The notes under the pieces: model-generated
What the model saw: the letters and a program-made list of their open reading frames with translations, nothing else
Told to the model about the DNA's origin: nothing
Database searches by the model: none
From: a virus
Virus record (IMG/VR): IMGVR_UViG_3300032268_001483
Coordinates: 1 to 64,000 of that record
Direction: 5' to 3' (one strand)
DNA: 64,000 nt
Shown: piece by piece, positions 51,617 through 58,950 of the stretch
Numbering within the stretch: position 1 is the first letter of the stretch
Layout: every line of letters starts with the position of its first letter
Translations under genes and position numbers: made by a program

Positions 51617-52657
51617 ATGGATTATTATGACATTTTAGGAGTAACCAAGGGAGCGTCACCCGATGAAATAAAACGGGCTTTTCGAAAAAAAGCTGTTGAA
51701 CATCACCCGGATAAGGGCGGAGACGAGTCTAAATTCAAGGAAATATCAGAAGCTTACGAAACTTTATCCGATGAAACAAAACGTGGAGAGTATGATAGAT
51801 TCGGAAAATCTGGAAATCCATTCTCAGGGAGAGGTGGGGGACACGGGTTCAACATGGATGATATCTTTAGTCAATTCGGAGACATGTTTGGCGATGGATT
51901 TGGAAGACAACAACATCAACACCCACCAAAAAGGAGGGGTAATGATTTAAGAGTACAGATTCAAGTCACCATCGAAGATATACTTTTTGGATCTTCTAAA
52001 AAATTAAAATTTAAAAGACAAACACCCTGTCAACCTTGTGGTGGAAAGGGTGGCACTGGTAAAAAATCTTGCCCACATTGTAATGGATTCGGTAGAAAAA
52101 ACATCACACAACATACACCCTTTGGTGTAATCACTTCTACCCAACTTTGTAATAATTGTGAAGGCACTGGACAAGTGATTTCAAATCATTGCCAAACCTG
52201 TAAAGCTTCTGGTACAAATGCAGTCGAAGAAACAATCGATATTAATATACCAAAAGGTGTTAGTAATGGAATGTCATTAATCATGGATGGTTATGGTAAC
52301 CACGTAAGAGACGGTATACCTGGAAATCTACAAGTGATTATTAGTGAGGTTCCGGATCAGAAATTCAAACGCGAAGGGAATGATATAGTCTATGAACATT
52401 CAATTACAGTACCTCAAGCCGTTTTGGGTTCTAAAGAAACTATCCAAACATTAGAAGGCAATTTATCAGTAGATGTAAATCCAGGATGTGAAAGCGGTAA
52501 AGTATTTAGTTTTCCTGGAAAAGGAATTCCAATTTTATTAAACAATGGAACAAATAGTGGTAGAGGCGCTCTCTATGTGAAGGTAAATGTTAAAATTCCT
52601 AAAAATATTTCAGAAGAACAAAAGGCACTTTACCTACAATTAAGTAAATTTGACTAA
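51617..52657 (+). CDS. dnaJ: DnaJ co-chaperone
   Basis: A complete DnaJ of 346 residues. J domain at 1-65 with HPD at 30-32, a Gly/Phe-rich linker (GRGGGHGF), four Cys-x-x-Cys-x-Gly-x-Gly zinc repeats (CQPC, CPHC, CNNC, CQTC) around 125-190 and a C-terminal beta-sandwich substrate domain. It stimulates DnaK ATPase. Together with GrpE it may redirect the host DnaK to phage protein folding. G/F linker is short. Confidence 0.95.
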   Translation: MDYYDILGVTKGASPDEIKRAFRKKAVEHHPDKGGDESKFKEISEAYETLSDETKRGEYDRFGKSGNPFSGRGGGHGFNMDDIFSQFGDMFGDGFGRQQHQHPPKRRGNDLRVQIQVTIEDILFGSSKKLKFKRQTPCQPCGGKGGTGKKSCPHCNGFGRKNITQHTPFGVITSTQLCNNCEGTGQVISNHCQTCKASGTNAVEETIDINIPKGVSNGMSLIMDGYGNHVRDGIPGNLQVIISEVPDQKFKREGNDIVYEHSITVPQAVLGSKETIQTLEGNLSVDVNPGCESGKVFSFPGKGIPILLNNGTNSGRGALYVKVNVKIPKNISEEQKALYLQLSKFD

Positions 52658-52671
52658 AAGAGATTTAAAAA

Positions 52672-52683
52672 GTTAATATATAC
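52672..52683 (+). promoter_or_regulatory. Phage-type promoter element for a small RNA
   Basis: TTAATATATACT with no ORF behind it before the terminator at 52743-52771. Transcription should start near 52688-52692. Confidence 0.55.
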
Positions 52684-52689
52684 TTTATA

Positions 52690-52771
52690 TCTAAAACCAC
52701 ATTTTAGGACCGTGGTTACGCACCGGGCAGGTGTCAGCTAAAAACCCAGACTTCGCTCCTCTGGGTTTTTT
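52690..52771 (+). ncRNA. Small RNA with H-type pseudoknot and terminator
   Basis: Stem A: AACCAC (52695-52700) with GTGGTT (52712-52717). Stem B: TTTTAG inside its loop (52702-52707) with CTAAAA (52738-52743), making a pseudoknot. Hairpin C: GCACC (52720-52724) with GGTGT (52730-52734). Terminator: AACCCAG (52743-52749) with CTGGGTT (52761-52767) and seven T. CTAAAA also occurs at 52691-52696, so TTTTAG has two possible partners. Promoter at 52672. It may be a free small RNA or a riboswitch-like leader for the gene at 52836; the terminator makes the first simpler. Confidence 0.7.
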
Positions 52772-52835
52772 CATTTTAAAACTTTTTTAAATTTATAAAT
52801 ACATTTAGTACTATTATTAACTTAAATATTATTTT

Positions 52836-53144
52836 ATGAAACACGAATTGAAAATTGAATTCAAAGAAAAGAGTCAACTCGAAGAAGTAATCCAAGGTTC
52901 CTACTTTAACGAATCCAACAACGGTAAACTAATTGGAAAAAAACACTCAATTAATATAAACCAAGAAGATCCACTTTTTATAGCCTTTAAAGGGCTAAAC
53001 AATAACACTGTCAAACTAATTAATGAAGAAATGATTGAGGGTTCTATGCGATGTATAGTAGTACAAGAAAATGACTCCTACATCGAATTATTTCCAATCA
53101 ATAACTACTGCATCATTCAAGAAAAAAAATACTCATTCTATTAA
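52836..53144 (+). CDS. Hypothetical protein, 102 aa
   Basis: Starts MKHELKIEFKEKSQL; the first residues look like the tag but the F-E-x-F core is absent, so I do not count it as tagged. Beta-rich. Followed directly by the GMP reductase gene. Confidence 0.5.
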   Translation: MKHELKIEFKEKSQLEEVIQGSYFNESNNGKLIGKKHSININQEDPLFIAFKGLNNNTVKLINEEMIEGSMRCIVVQENDSYIELFPINNYCIIQEKKYSFY

Positions 53145-53151
53145 AAAAATT

Positions 53152-54090
53152 ATGAAATTCGATTTTAACGACATTAACCTAAAACCAAGAAAGAGTATAG
53201 TTGACTCCAGAAGCCAATGTGATACATCTCTAAAACTTGGTAAATACACGTTTCAATTACCAATTGTTCCTGCAAATATGCAAGCCATAATTGATGAAGA
53301 TATTGCTATTAAACTATCTGAAGGGGGATATTTTTATATACTACATAGATTTGATATTGATGTAGTTGAATTCATCAAGACAATGAAATCATATAACTAC
53401 CCAACATCTATATCAATTGGTGTAAATAGTGATTCATACGAACTAATTAACCAATTAGTAGAATTGGATTTAATACCAGATTTTATTACCATAGATATAG
53501 CACACGGACATTCCATCAAGATGGAAAAAATGTTGCAGTTTCTAAAAGAAAAATTACCACAAACATTCTTAATTGCTGGAAATATTTCCACACCAGAAGG
53601 GGTAGAAGATTTACAAAATTGGGGAGCAGACGCACTGAAGATAGGAATTGGCCCGGGGAGCTCCTGTACAACTTATCCAGCAACCGGTTTTGGTTCAAGA
53701 AATTGTCAAGCTTGGACTATCTATGAATGCGCAAAAATAGCTAAAGTTCCAATTATCGCCGATGGTGGAATAAAAGTACCTGGGGATATCACTAAATCAC
53801 TTGTCTTAGGTGCAACTATGGTAATGGTAGGTGGAATGTTAGCTGGTCAGTTAGATTCTCCAGGCAAAACTGTACAGATTGATGGTAAACCCCACAAAGA
53901 GTTTTGGGGAAGTGCTTCATCACATCAGTCGGGTAAGAAAAATAGAATTGAAGGAAAGAAAAATTTAATACCACTAAAAGATAAGACAATTTCACAAGAG
54001 ATGAATTATCTAAAGGAGTGTTTACAGTCTTCTATATCTTATGCAGGTGGAAAAAACTTAACTGTTTTTGAAGAAGTAAGTTGGTTTTAA
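53152..54090 (+). CDS. guaC: GMP reductase / IMP dehydrogenase family enzyme
   Basis: The start at the ATG 53152 gives the family N-terminus (MKFDFNDINLKPRKS); an in-frame start 81 bases upstream lies inside the previous gene. 312 residues, close to the usual 325-350 of GMP reductases. The catalytic Cys172 is in GPGSSCTTYPATGFG, the phosphate loop is ADGGIKVPGD, and FWGSAS precedes the C-terminal region. No CBS domains, so GMP reductase is favoured over IMP dehydrogenase. It turns GMP into IMP and would rebalance purines in a very AT-rich phage. Confidence 0.9.
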   Translation: MKFDFNDINLKPRKSIVDSRSQCDTSLKLGKYTFQLPIVPANMQAIIDEDIAIKLSEGGYFYILHRFDIDVVEFIKTMKSYNYPTSISIGVNSDSYELINQLVELDLIPDFITIDIAHGHSIKMEKMLQFLKEKLPQTFLIAGNISTPEGVEDLQNWGADALKIGIGPGSSCTTYPATGFGSRNCQAWTIYECAKIAKVPIIADGGIKVPGDITKSLVLGATMVMVGGMLAGQLDSPGKTVQIDGKPHKEFWGSASSHQSGKKNRIEGKKNLIPLKDKTISQEMNYLKECLQSSISYAGGKNLTVFEEVSWF

Positions 54091-54094
54091 AAAT

Positions 54095-54487
54095 ATGGAA
54101 AGTATGATATTACCAGAAAACACAGAAGAGAAATTTCTATTTATGAAGGAGAAAATTGAAGAAAGATTTTCCAAAGTAAATGCCTCATTTCCATTCACAA
54201 AGCCCGAGATTGATGAAGAAACATCAAATACATTAAAGTATATATCTAATTTCTGGCAAGTCTATTATTATACAGATAGACCTTTTATTCAAGATTCAAT
54301 TAACGATCGAATTCTATCTTGCTCAACACTCCCAATTGGTGGTTTTGAATTTCTTATAAACAAAAATAAAGATAAGTTATTTGTTTTTTATTCGTCTACA
54401 GGTAGTTATATACGTGGTGAATTTATCCAATCACCCGAAGTAATAAATAGACATAGAGATGTGACTATTGATAAATTATTGGATTAA
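54095..54487 (+). CDS. Hypothetical protein, 130 aa
   Basis: Not recognised; Phe/Tyr-rich mixed protein with a helical N-terminus. It follows guaC after 4 bases and its end overlaps a convergent gene by 4 bases. Confidence 0.45.
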   Translation: MESMILPENTEEKFLFMKEKIEERFSKVNASFPFTKPEIDEETSNTLKYISNFWQVYYYTDRPFIQDSINDRILSCSTLPIGGFEFLINKNKDKLFVFYSSTGSYIRGEFIQSPEVINRHRDVTIDKLLD

Positions 54488-54975
54488 ATTTTTCTAGCTT
54501 CTAATGAATATGTAGTCTTGCACTCATAAACTGAATTCCAAGCAAATCTTCTTATCTCGTAACCAAATCGCTCTATTTTTTGTAAAGTCAATTCTAAGTC
54601 TTCTTCGAATTGACTTTTATCTTTATTGTCAAATTCTTCAGTTAATTGTAAACCAATATGTATTGCATATGAAAACTGGACTGATACATGGCCTTTTCTA
54701 TCTTCACTACCATAACTACCACTTATTAAATCATAGACACTCAGATAATATTTGTCAGCTAGTTCAACCATCAAATCCTCAATCAAGTCCCTATTATCTT
54801 CGGAGAGATTTTCATTTATGAATTCTTCAAATCTAAGTATGACAGACTCTTTCTCTAAATGAGTCCATTCTTCACCCCAAACCCATTTCCATTTTTTTGG
54901 TGTCTTAGATTTGGTTTTATATTTTCTTCTGATTGCCCAAATCAATCTTAATTGTTTTTCACTTTTTGCTGGCAT
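54484..54975 (-). CDS. Protein with DUF3008-like start and internal tag-like motif
   Basis: Begins MPAKSEKQLRLIWAIRRKY, close to the MPAKSKAQQR start of DUF3008 proteins. Then RFEEFINENLSED at about 49-61 looks like a CTS-like tag in an internal position, and from there the sequence is similar to the tagged gene at 56536 (SEDNRDLIED and FEEDLELTLQKIERFGYEI versus TEDDRLQIED and FEKELTLVIERIKRFGYYI). So this may be a DUF3008-like segment fused in front of a tagged gene. Confidence 0.55.
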   Translation of the reverse strand: MPAKSEKQLRLIWAIRRKYKTKSKTPKKWKWVWGEEWTHLEKESVILRFEEFINENLSEDNRDLIEDLMVELADKYYLSVYDLISGSYGSEDRKGHVSVQFSYAIHIGLQLTEEFDNKDKSQFEEDLELTLQKIERFGYEIRRFAWNSVYECKTTYSLEARKI

Positions 54976-55731
54976 TTACTTTAACAATTTTATTATTTGA
55001 TTTATAATTGCCGATTTACTTCTTCTTGCATCAGTTTTTGTAAATACTTCTATGATATTATCAGTTAAACTTCTATTGATTTTATCATGACTTTTCGTAT
55101 AGTAATTTTTATATTTAGTCCAGCCCTCTGCCCAATGTGTACCACCTTTTACTTGGTCACCAAGTTTTTTTACTGTTTTCTTAGGTATATCAGTCCGTTT
55201 TAATTTACCACCACTACCACCAATCATAGCTTCTACTAACTCTATCAACCTCCTCTTTTTTGATTCAGAAAACTCACAATCTTCACTTTTCAAATCTTTT
55301 AATATTTGTTCCAAAGGTTTTATCCCATGATAATCAATTCTTCTTTCATGTGACTTCTTCAATAGTTCTTGACTTTTCTCAAAGTCATTTGATGGTACAA
55401 GGACAAAAACATTTTTATAATCCTTAATTAATTTTTTTACATCACCTTGATAGATGTGTCCTCCACCGAAATCTAATATACTCGGTTTATTATATTTTTC
55501 AAAATCTTCTGATAGAACATGCTCCACACATTTGATTTCATTTTCGTTACCATACCCGAAATCTGGTTGTAGTCTATCTAAAGATATTACTTCTAAACCA
55601 AGTTTTTCACCTAATTCTTTTGAAATAGTTGATTTTCCAATAGTTGGCGCACCTAAAAGAATAATTCTATCTTTTTGGCAATATTTCTGATTTTTTGACT
55701 CAAATACTCTGTATGATTGTAAATATTTCAT
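54976..55731 (-). CDS. Tagged P-loop kinase, shikimate-kinase-like
   Basis: A 251-residue protein. MKYLQSYRVFESKN is the tag. Then RIILLGAPTIGKSTISKEL with Walker A GAPTIGKS at 27-34, an EVISLDRLQPDFGYG segment and KYNKPSILDFGGGHIYQGD, the order of motifs seen in shikimate and other small-molecule kinases. The C-terminal part is Lys-rich with KGGTHWAEGWTKYKNYYTKSHDK. Substrate unknown. It has no gap to the downstream DUF3008-like gene. Confidence 0.7.
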   Translation of the reverse strand: MKYLQSYRVFESKNQKYCQKDRIILLGAPTIGKSTISKELGEKLGLEVISLDRLQPDFGYGNENEIKCVEHVLSEDFEKYNKPSILDFGGGHIYQGDVKKLIKDYKNVFVLVPSNDFEKSQELLKKSHERRIDYHGIKPLEQILKDLKSEDCEFSESKKRRLIELVEAMIGGSGGKLKRTDIPKKTVKKLGDQVKGGTHWAEGWTKYKNYYTKSHDKINRSLTDNIIEVFTKTDARRSKSAIINQIIKLLK

Positions 55732-55777
55732 TTTTAATAATTTTTTTTTAAACTATATAATTCGAATGTTTCACTTC

Positions 55778-56539
55778 TTAGATTTCGAAATCATCATCAT
55801 CATCCTGTGTCTGCTCGTTTATAAAATTGATTAGTTTTATAAAATCACTCTTTAATTGACTATCAAATAAAATTTCATTAAATTTATCAACGGCTATATT
55901 TACAGCTGGTAATAATTTATCATAGTCAAATTCATTTCCCTCAAATTTATACTTCTTACTATATCCACTCACAATTCTTTTATTAAAATCACCAACATTA
56001 AAGAACATCTCAGGAATAATACTAATCTCATTTATTTCTTCATCCATCGAATTTTCACTAACAAACAATATTAATGAGAAGCGTATATAAATATTATCCG
56101 AATTTATTTCTCTAATGAATTTATATGAACCATCTTCAAAAGACCCAATACTCTTATTTTGACGCACAGGAATCAAAGGACTACTAATTTGTCTATATTT
56201 AGGTATGTCCATCTTAAAATCTATATCAGAAAAATTAGAGAAATTTTCAACCTTTAAATGATTTATAATTAAATCAATTAGTTCTTCTAATGTAATAGAA
56301 GAACATCTCAAAATATTATTTATGTTATTAACAATTAAAGTATATCCACTTCTTTTATCACTCACATCATAATAATCTTCACTTCCAATCATGTTCAAAG
56401 CCAGTTCAATACTTTCTTGGTTTTCGGATAAAAATAGTTTGAACAAGTTTTCTACCTCATACTTATCAAATTTTTCATCTCCATCAAAAGATTCAAACAG
56501 CAAAAAATCTTTAAAATTTTTAATCTTTTTCATTTTCAT
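55778..56539 (-). CDS. Tagged protein, 253 aa
   Basis: Begins MKMKKIKNFKDFLLFESFDG, a long form of the tag with two acidic steps (L-L-F-E). Acidic and helical body, acidic C-terminal tail. Its ATG overlaps the stop of the upstream tagged gene (ATGA). Function unknown. Confidence 0.6.
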   Translation of the reverse strand: MKMKKIKNFKDFLLFESFDGDEKFDKYEVENLFKLFLSENQESIELALNMIGSEDYYDVSDKRSGYTLIVNNINNILRCSSITLEELIDLIINHLKVENFSNFSDIDFKMDIPKYRQISSPLIPVRQNKSIGSFEDGSYKFIREINSDNIYIRFSLILFVSENSMDEEINEISIIPEMFFNVGDFNKRIVSGYSKKYKFEGNEFDYDKLLPAVNIAVDKFNEILFDSQLKSDFIKLINFINEQTQDDDDDFEI

Positions 56540-56916
56540 ACATTATTTTTTTTGTTTATATAAATCGAATATAACATATTTTTTTCTTCACTAAAATCAA
56601 AAGGATTCACAATTTTTTTTAAATAACCCCAAGTATTTATCTCTATATAATACCCAAATCTTTTAATTCTCTCAATTACTAATGTTAATTCCTTTTCAAA
56701 TAAAGTCATATCTATATTGGTATTTGTTATTCTAATAACAGTAATAATCCCAGTATCATATAAGGATATATTTATATGACCATTTTTATCTAATTCTGAA
56801 TCTAAACTGAAATTAAAATCATCAGAAAGAAAAACAAAGGTATCCTCTATTTGCAACCTATCATCTTCTGTCAAAGATTCATTTATTCTGTAATATTCCA
56901 AATATTTCATTTTCAT
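56536..56916 (-). CDS. Tagged protein, 126 aa, paralogue of the gene at 54484
   Basis: Begins MKMKYLEYYRINESLTED. The body is similar over about 100 residues to the C-terminal part of the 54484 product. Both end in a beta-rich part after an IERIKRFGYYI helix. Function unknown. It lies 2 bases after the homing endonuclease gene. Confidence 0.6.
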   Translation of the reverse strand: MKMKYLEYYRINESLTEDDRLQIEDTFVFLSDDFNFSLDSELDKNGHINISLYDTGIITVIRITNTNIDMTLFEKELTLVIERIKRFGYYIEINTWGYLKKIVNPFDFSEEKNMLYSIYINKKNNV

Positions 56917-56918
56917 TT

Positions 56919-58076
56919 TTATTTATATTTCCAAATAAATCCATTTGAATGTTTATATTTACCCACACAACACATTTGAATACAACTACCTCTACTTCCT
57001 GTTTTTTTAGCAGCCTCTACAATTGAATCAAATTCCATTATGAAGTTACCATCTAAATCATACTGACAAACAGATTTTAAAGTCTTATTTGAATATTTTT
57101 TAGGTGGATTATCACCATAATATCTCCATATATATTTACCTGCAGATTTGTATTTTCCTCTACAACACTCACCTATATTACCATGATTTATACCAGTAAC
57201 TTCCGAAGCCCCAAACATTGAATCAAAATCTCTAATCCAATTACCATCTAAATCATACTGACTAACCTTTTTAGAATTTTCATCTAACTTATCCAGATTT
57301 AAATCAAACCACTCATCCTTATATCTCCAAATAAATCCACCACAAGTTTTTTGTTTTCCAATACAACAACCAGAAACATAGAGATTCAAATCTTTTTGAA
57401 TCCTTTCCGCACTCTCCCACTCACCTACTAAATTACCCACTAAATCATACTGTAAGACTACCTTTTGACCAGTAGCGAGCTGTTTCATCCACTCAGATTT
57501 ATCTTTCTCTATTCCCCATTCCTTTAAACTTCTGAATACTTTTGTCTCACTACAATTTAACTTCTCTGATATCTTTGGCATTGATAAGTTTTCCACAATG
57601 TAAAGTTCATATAATAAATCTTTATCAATAAATGTTTTTGGTCTATTATTATAGCCAGGTGTTTCTAAATATTTTTCTTTTAACTTTTCAGAAATTTTTT
57701 TCTTATGTTCATCAGAAAGTTTTACACCTCTTTTAGATTCACTCATTCTTTTCTTGGTTTCTTCGGTGTGTGAATATCCATTACCACCTTGTCCACCCTC
57801 AGTGAGATTTGTGAGATTACATCCTTCATTTCTCAATTTTTCTATCCAATATTTTTCCCAGTATTCCCAATTATCCTCTTCAACAGTATCCAATGTAGAT
57901 ATTATGGGTCGCTTTTCATTTTTTAATAGTGATTTGATCCATGATATTTTATGTGACTTTCTACCTGAATAACACTCTTTTATGTGGGAATATAATCTCT
58001 GTTTCAAATATTGTTTTGTCTTACCCACATATCTTATTTCACCAGATTCATCTGATAGTGCATAAATAATTACCAT
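56919..58076 (-). CDS. GIY-YIG homing endonuclease with NUMOD repeats
   Basis: A 385-residue protein. GIY-YIG domain at 1-95 (VIIYALSDESGEIRYVGKT, catalytic Glu in WEYWEKYWI, NLTEGGQGG). NUMOD3-type HTEETKKRMSESKRG and SDEHKKKISEKLK follow, then a helix-turn-helix (SMPKISEKLNCSETKV), then three NUMOD1-like repeats of QYDLDGNxxxxFDS followed by IxxCCxGKYKxxxGxIWRY. SegG-like free-standing mobile endonuclease inserted in a run of tagged genes. Confidence 0.9.
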   Translation of the reverse strand: MVIIYALSDESGEIRYVGKTKQYLKQRLYSHIKECYSGRKSHKISWIKSLLKNEKRPIISTLDTVEEDNWEYWEKYWIEKLRNEGCNLTNLTEGGQGGNGYSHTEETKKRMSESKRGVKLSDEHKKKISEKLKEKYLETPGYNNRPKTFIDKDLLYELYIVENLSMPKISEKLNCSETKVFRSLKEWGIEKDKSEWMKQLATGQKVVLQYDLVGNLVGEWESAERIQKDLNLYVSGCCIGKQKTCGGFIWRYKDEWFDLNLDKLDENSKKVSQYDLDGNWIRDFDSMFGASEVTGINHGNIGECCRGKYKSAGKYIWRYYGDNPPKKYSNKTLKSVCQYDLDGNFIMEFDSIVEAAKKTGSRGSCIQMCCVGKYKHSNGFIWKYK

Positions 58077-58091
58077 AATATAATATAATAT

Positions 58092-58106
58092 TTTTATTTA
58101 TATATT
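58092..58106 (-). promoter_or_regulatory. Phage-type promoter element
   Basis: ATTTAATATATAAAT followed by AAAAATATTATAT and the ATG at 58076. Confidence 0.55.
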
Positions 58107-58118
58107 AAATATGGTAAC

Positions 58119-58877
58119 CTATCTTTTTATCATTACAAAAAACGACGAAGTCGACATCGCTTTTATATCCTCTTCTACCTTCCCCATTTCTTCTTTCCCA
58201 TCTGACACCAAATCAGCACTATTGTAGGTAATTCCACCGGGAAGTGTAAAATTAAATTGACCTAATAATCTACCTTGTTGCATCTTAGCCCACCCAGTAC
58301 AATATCTCAGAAAATAATGATCAGCCATTAAAGTCTCCAAAGGAATATTGACATAAGCTTCTAATATTAAGTGGTGTTCTACATTTGTTAAAATATTCAA
58401 TCTATGAGTTAATTGATTGAAGTGAAATTTAGTAGTATATAAATTCAATTGATTCAACATATCCGCCATTGAGTCAATCTGTGTTTTGTAAATACCCAAC
58501 TCACCGATAGTTGTTATATAGGATGAAAGATATGGTTGATTTGTAACTCCCAGATTTACAGACAAGTTAGGAACATTGATGCCCAGCTGTAAAAGATTTT
58601 GATTGCTTAATTTGTAAATCCAAGTTACCGATTGAATTTCACAAGGTAACTCTATATACTTATAGTTGACGTATTCAGCAGTCGAAAAAGCTGTTTTGTC
58701 AATGAAATAATACATTTTACCTACTGCATATTGGTAGTTTTGCCAAAACCATTTTGCGGCTCTTGTTTCTACGAATTGTCTGATTGAATGATCTGGTAGA
58801 TTTTTTGGAAGAGCTCCCCCAACCGTAACATCGGTTTGAACTAAATCTATAAATTCTTCGATAGTAATTTGACTCAT
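58119..58877 (-). CDS. Probable virion structural (neck/connector) protein
   Basis: A 252-residue protein with no signal peptide or tag. Helical N-terminus, then beta-rich middle (YKYIELPCEIQSVTWIYKL), then FLRYCTGWAKMQQGRLLGQFNFTLPGG, a type of sequence I associate with head-tail connector or neck proteins of large phages. I cannot name a T4 gene for it. Own phage-type promoter at 58896. Confidence 0.4.
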   Translation of the reverse strand: MSQITIEEFIDLVQTDVTVGGALPKNLPDHSIRQFVETRAAKWFWQNYQYAVGKMYYFIDKTAFSTAEYVNYKYIELPCEIQSVTWIYKLSNQNLLQLGINVPNLSVNLGVTNQPYLSSYITTIGELGIYKTQIDSMADMLNQLNLYTTKFHFNQLTHRLNILTNVEHHLILEAYVNIPLETLMADHYFLRYCTGWAKMQQGRLLGQFNFTLPGGITYNSADLVSDGKEEMGKVEEDIKAMSTSSFFVMIKR

Positions 58878-58895
58878 AAAATATTTTTAATTTAT

Positions 58896-58910
58896 AGTAT
58901 ATATTAAAAA
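58896..58910 (-). promoter_or_regulatory. Phage-type promoter element
   Basis: TTTTTAATATATACT about 18 bases upstream of the ATG at 58877. Confidence 0.55.
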
Positions 58911-58933
58911 ATTAAAGTAACATAAACTCCAAT

Positions 58934-58946
58934 TTTAGATATATAG
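58934..58946 (+). promoter_or_regulatory. Phage-type promoter element, leaderless configuration
   Basis: TTTAGATATATAG ends 4 bases before the ATG at 58951. Confidence 0.55.
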
Positions 58947-58950
58947 TAGT

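Noticed and set aside
52836-53144. Tagged gene (MKHELK start)
   Set aside because: The first residues resemble the tag but the aromatic-Glu-x-Phe core and acidic step are missing.
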